In this document: in pieces, positions 1-6,623 of the stretch
Numbering within the stretch: the first letter of the stretch is position 1
How the letters are laid out: each line of letters begins with the position of its first letter
Assembly: GCA_903899865.1 (NCBI GenBank)
Contig: CAIUKZ010000059.1
Location: forward strand, 1-8,893
From: an uncultured Bacteroidales bacterium
GTDB lineage: Bacteria; Bacteroidota; Bacteroidia; Bacteroidales; Paludibacteraceae
Direction: 5' to 3'
DNA length: 8,893 nucleotides
Made by a program: the position numbers and the translations under genes
Notes under the pieces: generated by a model
Seen by the model: only the letters and a program-made list of their open reading frames with translations
What the model was told of the DNA's origin: nothing
Databases searched by the model: none

Positions 1-3000
1 TAACGCAAGCATCGCCAATACTCAACCTCAACAATGTTCCGGCTGGAAGCTATGACTTCCTACTCACTGCCACGGATGCAAATGGCTGTCACACCAACAT
101 GTTCTACTCGGCAGCCATCATAGTTACTGCTAAGCCTGTTGCTGATTTTAGTTTTGTCAAAACGGATGCTTGTACGCCTGGCATTGTGAATTTTACGAAC
201 ACATCTACTATCAGCAAAGGCACCATTACCAGCTATGCCTGGGACATCAACAATGACGGCACTATAGAAGGTATAACAAAAGATTTTTCGTATAATTTCC
301 CTGTTGCTGGCGTTTATGATGTGGCATTGACGGTGACTTCAGATAAAGGGTGTGTGTCAAGCAAAAAGATCACACAAGTGAGCTACAACCTTAACAACAC
401 GGTAAATTTCACATTTAGTAGTGGGTGTGCGGGCAGTCCTGTTACATTTACCGACAGTTCAACTCCCAATGCTACCAAGTGGTCATGGGATTTCAACAAT
501 GATGGCGTGGTGGATTCAAATCTGCAAAACCCCAACTTTACTTTTGCAACACCAGGCAACAAAACAGTTAAACTAACTGTTGAATTTACTGATGGATGCA
601 TCAAATCAACTACAAAAATGCTAGATGTTTCAAACAATACGCCTAGCTTCACTGCCGATCTTTCAGGCACTTGTCCGCCCAACTACGATGTTCAGTTTAC
701 CAGTACCTCATCTACCATTGCACCGGCTACAATTACTAGCTACGGATGGGATTTTAACAACGATGGTATCATTGACGACGTGACTGCAAACCCCAGCCAT
801 CCATTCAGCACCTTTGGAACATTTCCAGTAGGATTAACAGTAACCAACTCCATTGGATGTAGTAAAAAAGTGACACAAAATGTAGTTATTGGCGCTGCTT
901 CAATTGATTATATGACCAACCGAACAGACGGTTGTGCTCCACTCAATATTAACTTCACTCGCCAATATACGAATGCCACTGACCCAATCGTAAGTTACAG
1001 CTGGGATTTTGGTGATCCCACAAGTGGAGCTAGCAATACTTCAACACTGGCCAATCCTAACCATGTGTATAACAATTCGGGGGAATACACCATTACATTG
1101 ACGGCCGTAACGACCAGAGGATGTCTGTTGACCCAAACGAAAAAGAAATTCATCAAAGTAGGAACACCACCTGTCATCACGCTCGTGTCCTATTCGCAAG
1201 TGGATCTTTGTCAGCGTAACGCAGTGAAATTCAAGGCTACAATAACAAAAGACATCGACAAGATGGACTGGGACTTTGGCGATGCTAGCCCAATAGAAAG
1301 TCACTCGTTAGACAGTGTGCTGAAAGACTCTGCCACGCACAAATACTTGAAGGCTGGCACCATGACGGTAAAAGTAACGGCATGGTCGAGAGGATGTAAA
1401 TCGATTACAGATTATATTGTCACCCCTGATGTAGTTATCAATGACCCTGTGGCAGATTTCACTCCATCATCATTATTGGAATGCACCATCCCATCAGGTG
1501 CGATCACATTTACCAATAAAACTTCGGGCAATCCACTTAATACCACTTGGGACTGGGACTTTGGCGACGGCACTGCACATGATTTGACCAAAGATCCAGT
1601 GCATACTTATGCCCAAGGAGGAGATTATAAAGTTAAACTCAGTGCTACCAACACTGTCACAGGATGTGTATCCGACAGCACCTACAATGTGTTTGTTTGT
1701 CAATCAGATCCTAAGTTTACAGTTGACAATCCTTCGCCATGCGCAGCCGATTCTATTTCGTTCACCAATCAAGTTATTCTCAATTCGTTACCAAAGCCAG
1801 GGTTTACGGTGTTTGGTTACTTATGGGATTTTGGGGACGGCAAATCGTCCACCAAGGACAACCCGAAGCACGCCTACGTTTTACCCGGAAAATACACAGT
1901 AAAACTGACAGTCACAGAAGCTCATGGAGGATGTGCAACTTTCACTCACACAGAAACGGACATGTTGACCGTCCGTGGACCGATGGTCGATTTCACAGTA
2001 GATCAAGGGCAGATATGTGCTGGATCCACTGTGAATTTCACCAACAAAACAAAACACGATCCGTCAGATACGGCCGATCCAACTAAAGATATTTTCTTAT
2101 GGAACTTTGGAGATGGGCAGACATCAACGACCGAACATCCATCGCACACGTATGCAAAATCTGGCAGTTACACCGTAGTGTTGAAAGTAACTGATGAAAA
2201 TGGATGCTTCAGCACCAAATCATACACCAACTCGGTAATAGTACCGGCAGTGATAGCTGGGTTTTCAACCACACGTAGCATCTATTGTGCCGACAATGCT
2301 ACTCCTATCCAATTTACCAATACCGCCACAGGAACCATCACCTCCTACGACTGGGACTTAGATGGTGATGGGGTGTATGAAATTGTTGGAGGCACTGCAA
2401 GTCAAAGTAAAATATTTACTTCAGTAGGAGTTTTCAATATTAAACAAAAGGTGACGAGCAACTTGGGATGTACACACGACACCACAAAAACCATCACCAT
2501 AGTAGATGGAAATGCGGGTATTAATCTTACTAATCCAGGACTTGGCTGTGCTCCTGTAGATGCACTCTTTCAAGCGAAAGACTTGCAAGCTTCAGTGGCT
2601 AGTTACACTTGGAACTTTGGCGATGGACTGAGCTCAAATCAAGCAAATCCTCAGCATCGTTACTTGAGAAGAGGAGATTACACAGTGAAACTCACCGAGG
2701 TGCTGACCGGTGGATGTACCAAAATTGACTCAATGAAGATACATGTACCCGGTGCTTATGGTGAATTTAGCTACGATGGCACGCCGGGCTGTATGCCACA
2801 CACAGAGACCTTCCACATTGACAATATGCAGTCCGTGGATTCTATCAAATTGAACTTTGGCGATGGGAATAGCTATTTCCAGAAAGTAACTGCCGGAGTA
2901 ACATCTGTAACAGTCAACCACACCTATACCTCAGCAGGAAGTAGTTCGCCAGTGTTGATTCTCAAAGATTCGGTGTGTGGCGATTATTCGTTTTATGATT

Positions 3001-5471
3001 TCAGCAAATTAATCAACACCAGTGCCGCACCTAAGCCTGGGTTTACGACAAATGCAGTGGCTGGAGAAGTGTGCTTACAGTCGTTGGTGCAGTTTACCGA
3101 CACTACCAAATTGGTAGATGTGCGTTACCCTCTTTCAAACTGGGACTGGGATTTTGGTGATGGCACAGCTCATTCAACTTCAAAAAATCCAACGCATATT
3201 TACACCAAAACAGGCACTTACAATGTTACTCTAACAGTGGGCAATGGATTCATAGCAGGTGGGTGCGACACTACTGTGATACATACCATTAAGGTTAACC
3301 CATTGCCTGACGTTTCATCGACAAAAATGACACAAACTGTTATTTCATCGATAGCTGATTTGCCCATCCCACTTCAGAGCGCATTAGCAGGCACCACATT
3401 TTCATGGACTAGAACCACGCCTGCTGGAATTGTTTCATCAGCACCAACAACTGGCAATTGGGTCATTATAGGAGGAAATATTCCAAGTGCTACATTTACA
3501 AATACAACAGCAGCGCCTGTCACAGTCACCTACACAGTGACGCCCGCAGGACCTCTGCCAACCTCATGTGCAGGAGCAAGTATTAATTGCGATGTGGTAG
3601 TCAGTCCCAATGCTTTACCCATAGCTGTAACTGATAGTTATGTCACAACGCTAGACACCGAAATCAACAAGAACGTCTCTAGCAATGACACCCCAAGTAC
3701 AGATGGAGGAAACAATTGGGGAGTAAAAATCAATGTCACACAAGGGAACCTAATACTGATGAGTAATGGTTCGTTTAAATACACTCCGAACAGTGGCTAT
3801 GTGGGTGCTGATAGCTTTACCTATTGGATGGCCGATTTGAATGGCGACACAGTAAGTACCAAAGTCAACATCAACGTGGTAGTGCCAGATTTTATCTTTG
3901 ACTCTTCGTCAGGTCAGGTGTGTAAAAATTCGCCAGTTCTGTTTACGGATAAGTCTTCCGCAGTCAATCCTACGCACGCTACTACAAGCTGGGATTGGGA
4001 TTTTGGTGATGGGTCAGCTCACGCTACCGTTCAAAACCCTGTGCATGTATTTGCTAAAGAAGGAACTTTTACCATCACACTTACAGTGAGCTACAATTAT
4101 GGTTCGGGCATTTGCACGGCAAGCAAATCATACCCAGTTCAAGTAAACCCAACACCAGTAGTGAGCACAACTGTGCCCACACAATCTGTGGTGACAGGGA
4201 TAGCCTCTACCACCATACCATTGCAAGCATCAGTGGCAGGCACCACCTATTCGTGGACTAGAACTACACCTGCTGGAATCAACACCACTGCACCACTCAG
4301 CGCAACCGATGTGGCAGCCAATGGAGAAATAGCGAGTGCTGTTTTCAACAACACTACCAATGCACCTATCACCATCACTTACACGGTTATCCCGACTGCA
4401 GGTGCTCCTACATCATGCTTGGGTGCTGCATTGAACATTGATGTGATAGTGCTTTCCAACAAGGTGCCAAAGTCAGCCGATGACAGTGCCCAAGTATTGG
4501 AAGATCATGTGTTGAATGGCAATGTTTCACTCAATGACTCACCGAGTGTAGATGGTGGTAATGTGTGGAGTGTAGCCACTCAAGCCTCTCATGGTACTGC
4601 CGTGGTCAATGCTGATGGAACCTATATCTACACTCCAAACCTCAACTACAGTGGCAATGATAGTTTTATGTACACAATGACAGATTTGAACGGCGACAAA
4701 TCATCATCCACGGTGTACATCTCGGTATTGCCCATTCCGCACATATACAAAACGGCCAGTAATGTCAAACCAAACAATGATGGAACATACACATTAATCT
4801 ACACCTTGTCAGTCAATAACACTACTCCACAACCCATCGATTCGATACAAGTGACCGACAATCTGGAGGATGTATTTAAAGGTTCGGGATGCAGTTATAC
4901 GGTTACACGCATAGAAGCTTCTGGAAATCTGACTGCCAACGGTCTATATGATGGCAAGTCTATCATTGCTACATTACTACCAGGTAAAACTCTAAAGCCT
5001 GGACAACGAGACTCCATCATTATTGAGTTACACCTAGATCCTCATGGCAAAAATGACTCAATAATGCTGTCCAATCAAGCCATTCTTAATTGCAGTTCGG
5101 TGGTTGGAAAGTTGAGTCTGTTTTCTGATGCCAATCTGCGAACAAGCCATGCAGAACCAACACTGTCAGTAGTTCCCAAAACATCGCTCACCATTCCTGA
5201 TGCATTTTCACCCAACAAAGATGGAATCAATGAATACTTCTTTATCCAACATGATGAAACTGTAACGGTTGAAATAGAGGTATTCAATAGATGGGGCAAT
5301 GCGGTGTATAAACGAACAAATTATCAGAATGACTGGGATGGAAGAGGCGAAGGAGCGTTTTTCGGTCAGGACCTCCCAAGTGGAACTTATTTCATCACCT
5401 ACAAAACATACAGCATAGCCACAGGTGGCGTACTCGATTCAGGAATCAAATACATCACACTTAGACGATAA
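1..5471 (+). CDS. Giant multi-PKD cell-surface protein with T9SS type B sorting domain (5' partial)
   Basis: The reading frame is open from the left edge (first full codon at base 3) to TAA at 5469-5471, giving 1822 visible residues. The ATG at 99 lies inside a domain and is not the start. Domains in order: the end of a SprB-type repeat (PAGSYDF...DANGC, about 3-131); twelve PKD domains of 80-100 residues (132-3311) with WDFGDG-type cores; a PKD-like domain with SWTRTTPAGI (3312-3611); an Ig/cadherin-like domain (Big_9 type, 3612-3887); a thirteenth PKD (3888-4160); a second PKD-like (4161-4460) and second Ig/cadherin-like domain (4461-4730); a DUF11-like domain (4731-5180); and a C-terminal T9SS signal (5181-5468). 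Such proteins are exported by T9SS and act as surface adhesins or filaments, as SprB does in gliding. No catalytic domain is visible in this part, so adhesion is inferred. The signal peptide and any enzyme or lectin domain would lie upstream. Family assignment is secure; ligand and role are unknown. Confidence 0.95.
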   Translation, partial: TQASPILNLNNVPAGSYDFLLTATDANGCHTNMFYSAAIIVTAKPVADFSFVKTDACTPGIVNFTNTSTISKGTITSYAWDINNDGTIEGITKDFSYNFPVAGVYDVALTVTSDKGCVSSKKITQVSYNLNNTVNFTFSSGCAGSPVTFTDSSTPNATKWSWDFNNDGVVDSNLQNPNFTFATPGNKTVKLTVEFTDGCIKSTTKMLDVSNNTPSFTADLSGTCPPNYDVQFTSTSSTIAPATITSYGWDFNNDGIIDDVTANPSHPFSTFGTFPVGLTVTNSIGCSKKVTQNVVIGAASIDYMTNRTDGCAPLNINFTRQYTNATDPIVSYSWDFGDPTSGASNTSTLANPNHVYNNSGEYTITLTAVTTRGCLLTQTKKKFIKVGTPPVITLVSYSQVDLCQRNAVKFKATITKDIDKMDWDFGDASPIESHSLDSVLKDSATHKYLKAGTMTVKVTAWSRGCKSITDYIVTPDVVINDPVADFTPSSLLECTIPSGAITFTNKTSGNPLNTTWDWDFGDGTAHDLTKDPVHTYAQGGDYKVKLSATNTVTGCVSDSTYNVFVCQSDPKFTVDNPSPCAADSISFTNQVILNSLPKPGFTVFGYLWDFGDGKSSTKDNPKHAYVLPGKYTVKLTVTEAHGGCATFTHTETDMLTVRGPMVDFTVDQGQICAGSTVNFTNKTKHDPSDTADPTKDIFLWNFGDGQTSTTEHPSHTYAKSGSYTVVLKVTDENGCFSTKSYTNSVIVPAVIAGFSTTRSIYCADNATPIQFTNTATGTITSYDWDLDGDGVYEIVGGTASQSKIFTSVGVFNIKQKVTSNLGCTHDTTKTITIVDGNAGINLTNPGLGCAPVDALFQAKDLQASVASYTWNFGDGLSSNQANPQHRYLRRGDYTVKLTEVLTGGCTKIDSMKIHVPGAYGEFSYDGTPGCMPHTETFHIDNMQSVDSIKLNFGDGNSYFQKVTAGVTSVTVNHTYTSAGSSSPVLILKDSVCGDYSFYDFSKLINTSAAPKPGFTTNAVAGEVCLQSLVQFTDTTKLVDVRYPLSNWDWDFGDGTAHSTSKNPTHIYTKTGTYNVTLTVGNGFIAGGCDTTVIHTIKVNPLPDVSSTKMTQTVISSIADLPIPLQSALAGTTFSWTRTTPAGIVSSAPTTGNWVIIGGNIPSATFTNTTAAPVTVTYTVTPAGPLPTSCAGASINCDVVVSPNALPIAVTDSYVTTLDTEINKNVSSNDTPSTDGGNNWGVKINVTQGNLILMSNGSFKYTPNSGYVGADSFTYWMADLNGDTVSTKVNINVVVPDFIFDSSSGQVCKNSPVLFTDKSSAVNPTHATTSWDWDFGDGSAHATVQNPVHVFAKEGTFTITLTVSYNYGSGICTASKSYPVQVNPTPVVSTTVPTQSVVTGIASTTIPLQASVAGTTYSWTRTTPAGINTTAPLSATDVAANGEIASAVFNNTTNAPITITYTVIPTAGAPTSCLGAALNIDVIVLSNKVPKSADDSAQVLEDHVLNGNVSLNDSPSVDGGNVWSVATQASHGTAVVNADGTYIYTPNLNYSGNDSFMYTMTDLNGDKSSSTVYISVLPIPHIYKTASNVKPNNDGTYTLIYTLSVNNTTPQPIDSIQVTDNLEDVFKGSGCSYTVTRIEASGNLTANGLYDGKSIIATLLPGKTLKPGQRDSIIIELHLDPHGKNDSIMLSNQAILNCSSVVGKLSLFSDANLRTSHAEPTLSVVPKTSLTIPDAFSPNKDGINEYFFIQHDETVTVEIEVFNRWGNAVYKRTNYQNDWDGRGEGAFFGQDLPSGTYFITYKTYSIATGGVLDSGIKYITLRR
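132..3311 (+). repeat. Tandem array of twelve PKD domains
   Basis: Domain-level protein repeat inside the giant surface protein. Approximate domain starts are 132, 390, 636, 894, 1164, 1443, 1701, 1980, 2247, 2508, 2754 and 3024. Each unit has a first cysteine near its N-terminus, a V.FT(N/D) strand, a W-D-x-(G/N)-D-G core, an NP.H.Y-type turn, a G.Y.V.LTV strand and a second cysteine near its end. Domains 1, 2, 3 and 9 carry an EF-hand-like D-x-(N/D)-x-D-G loop where the others have WDFGDG or WNFGDG. Domain 4 has WDFGDP. Domain 5 has WDFGDA. Domain 11 lacks the tryptophan (LNFGDG) and is the most divergent. The copies differ strongly from one another, which indicates an old expansion. Confidence 0.9.
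3042..3890 (+). repeat. Three-domain module, copy A of 849-bp tandem duplication
   Basis: This unit holds PKD12, a PKD-like domain and an Ig/cadherin-like domain. It matches the following segment at a constant offset of 849 bases (283 codons). Anchors: the first PKD cysteine (3072 and 3921), WDWDFGDG (TGG at 3141 and 3990), AGTT-SWTRTTPAGI (3391 and 4240) and the DGGN of the last domain (GAT at 3702 and 4551). The outer boundaries are approximate because divergence hides the exact junction. Confidence 0.85.
3891..4739 (+). repeat. Three-domain module, copy B of 849-bp tandem duplication
   Basis: This is the second copy of PKD / PKD-like / Ig-cadherin-like, directly abutting copy A and followed by the DUF11-like domain. 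Over the 33 residues from WDWDFGDG to TLTV, 21 are identical to copy A. Over the 15 residues ending SWTRTTPAGI, 14 are identical. All anchors checked keep the 849-base spacing, so there is no net insertion or deletion between them. Confidence 0.85.
5181..5468 (+). other. T9SS type B C-terminal sorting domain (CHU_C / gliding motility-associated CTD)
   Basis: This is the last ~96 residues of the giant surface protein. The family hallmarks are present in order: IPDAFSPNKDGINEYF, then VEIEVFNRWGNAVYK, then NDWDGRGEG, then LPSGTYFITYKT, and a terminal GIKYITLRR. They match the type B class (TIGR04131/PF13585) rather than the type A class with a C-terminal KVVK-like end. Known biology: this domain directs export across the outer membrane by the T9SS, and in F. 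johnsoniae type B cargo such as SprB depends on a neighbouring SprF-family protein. The gene immediately downstream belongs to that family. Confidence 0.95.
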
Positions 5472-5496
5472 AAATCATTCACCACATTAAACTAAG

Positions 5497-6441
5497 ATGG
5501 CAATGACAAATCAAACTAACAGAGCACATAAACTGCACATAGCAATACTAGGCTTCTTGCTTTTTATTGCCGGCAACACATACGCACAGCAGGAACCTAT
5601 TTATTCGCAGTACATGTTTAACATGGCGCAGGTCAACCCAGCCTACGCCGGAAACAGGGCAGCCAATAGCATCACAGCCTTATTTCGAAAACAGTGGGTG
5701 AACGTGCCTGGCTCTCCATCCACAGGCTACCTTACGTGGGACACCCGCAACAAAGGGAGCAATGTAGGATATGGGATACAAGTATTCAATGATCATATCG
5801 GTCTTGAAAATTCATTAGGTGCGAAGGGGTTGTATTCGTTCAGAATACCTCTCAATAAGTCCTTTCTATCGTTTGGGTTAAGCGCAGGTGTGGTGAATTA
5901 CAGAGTTGACTTACGCAGCGCCATGACAACAGAGGGGGGTGACCCAATGTTTCAAGAAAACGTGAACAGGATATTACCCACGGCAGGTGTCGGAGTTATC
6001 TTTGCTACGAAATCATTTTACGCTGGTCTCTCGGCACCAGCCATTCTGGAGACAAAAGTAAGTACGAATAAAGCTCCAATTACAACGTCGGCCAGCAACC
6101 ACTACTTTCTGACTACAGGCTACATATTCGAACTATCAGAAGCCGTAAAATTAAAACCATCTATTATGGCAAAAGGGGTACTTGGTGCTCCCATGTCTTT
6201 TGACTACAACATGAACGTGTGGATACTAGACATGATAGGCGTCGGGGCAAGCTATCGAATGGGCGACGCCATCATTGGGATATTTGAACTTCAACTTTCT
6301 TCTGAGTTCAGGCTGGGGTATGCTTATGATTACTCCATCTCTACGATGAATACTTTCAGCAAAGGAACACATGAATTGATGTTGAGGTATGAATTTTCGC
6401 ACAGCAAATCCGAACAAATCCTCTCGCCAAGATATTATTAA
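5497..6441 (+). CDS. PorP/SprF family type IX secretion system membrane protein
   Basis: Complete 314-residue protein, about the usual length for PorP/SprF proteins. An in-frame TAA at 5488-5490 limits the start to ATG 5497 or ATG 5503; the first is used, and either gives the same mature protein. Residues 1-30 form a signal peptide with hydrophobic core IAILGFLLFIAG and likely cleavage after TYA, before QQ. The family signature QEPIYSQYMFNMAQVNPAYAG follows at once, and the protein ends in the typical SPRYY. Alternating hydrophobic stretches through the body fit an outer-membrane beta-barrel. It begins 25 bp after the surface-protein stop with no visible terminator, so the two genes are probably one transcript. 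By analogy with SprF it would be needed to export or retain that type B cargo. A symbol is withheld because genomes often carry many paralogs of this family. Confidence 0.95.
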   Translation: MAMTNQTNRAHKLHIAILGFLLFIAGNTYAQQEPIYSQYMFNMAQVNPAYAGNRAANSITALFRKQWVNVPGSPSTGYLTWDTRNKGSNVGYGIQVFNDHIGLENSLGAKGLYSFRIPLNKSFLSFGLSAGVVNYRVDLRSAMTTEGGDPMFQENVNRILPTAGVGVIFATKSFYAGLSAPAILETKVSTNKAPITTSASNHYFLTTGYIFELSEAVKLKPSIMAKGVLGAPMSFDYNMNVWILDMIGVGASYRMGDAIIGIFELQLSSEFRLGYAYDYSISTMNTFSKGTHELMLRYEFSHSKSEQILSPRYY

Positions 6442-6471
6442 GTAGTTGCATTCGAATAATGACAGGTTCGA

Positions 6472-6495
6472 ACACGGAGGCACGGAGACACGAAT
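6472..6495. repeat. Three phased 8-bp repeats in the spacer
   Basis: The octamers ACACGGAG, GCACGGAG and ACACGAAT lie end to end 30 bp after the PorP/SprF stop codon. The first two differ by one base and the third is degenerate. The patch is non-coding. It begins right after two copies of the palindrome TTCGAA (6451-6456 and 6467-6472). It resembles CACGGAG-rich intergenic sequences that I recall from other environmental bacterial genomes, but I cannot verify that here. Confidence 0.75.
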
Positions 6496-6500
6496 ATATA

Positions 6501-6542
6501 GAATCAAGAACCAAGAATCAAGATGTTAGATGTTAGATAAAA
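6501..6542. repeat. Six phased 7-bp repeats in the spacer
   Basis: Consecutive heptamers read GAATCAA, GAACCAA, GAATCAA, GATGTTA, GATGTTA and GATAAAA with no phase break. There are two sub-families: GAAYCAA three times, then GATGTTA twice, with GATAAAA as a degenerate last unit. All begin with GA. The array is non-coding and lies 5 bp after the octamer array. It could be a slippage-generated microsatellite, a remnant of a dispersed intergenic repeat, or a spacing element that keeps a helical or protein-binding register. Confidence 0.75.
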
Positions 6543-6570
6543 AAATTCAACTTCATCCATTTTTAAACAC

Positions 6571-6610
6571 TTATGATTTCAGCTGACAGACCTGAATTCA
6601 ATAATCATAA
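6571..6610 (+). other. Inverted repeat ahead of the PorE-like gene
   Basis: TTATGATT (6571-6578) is perfectly complementary to AATCATAA (6603-6610). Inside the loop, TTCAG (6578-6582) can pair with CTGAA (6592-6596), overlapping the outer arm by one base. The second arm ends 13 bases before ATG 6624. No T-run follows, so a Rho-independent terminator is unlikely. The left arm contains the alternative in-frame ATG at 6573. The stem is A/T-rich and weak, and may be chance. Confidence 0.35.
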
Positions 6611-6623
6611 AAACAATACCATT

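Noticed and set aside
99..101. ATG as the start of the giant surface protein
   Set aside because: The same frame is open back to base 3 and encodes the end of a recognisable SprB-type repeat. No signal peptide follows ATG 99, so the gene is truncated by the window edge.
1041..1304. Minus-strand open frame of 87 codons, and other 60-115 codon frames on either strand inside the large gene
   Set aside because: They lie wholly inside strongly supported domain-coding sequence, show no recognisable motif, and are shadows of the real frame.
5472..5496. A terminator between the giant gene and the PorP/SprF gene
   Set aside because: The 25-bp gap has no inverted repeat or T-run, which fits co-transcription.
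6451..6472. Two TTCGAA palindromes 10 bp apart as an operator or attachment site
   Set aside because: They are only six bases each in a small spacer, with no further symmetry or mobile-element genes nearby, so chance is a sufficient explanation.
6472..6542. A CRISPR array
   Set aside because: The units are 7-8 bp and contiguous, with no spacers of 25-40 bp and no cas genes.
6442..6623. A Bacteroidota promoter (TTTG / TAnnTTTG) for the PorE-like gene
   Set aside because: TATGATTT near 6572 loosely resembles the -7 element, but no matching -33 element stands at the right distance. This is too weak to annotate.
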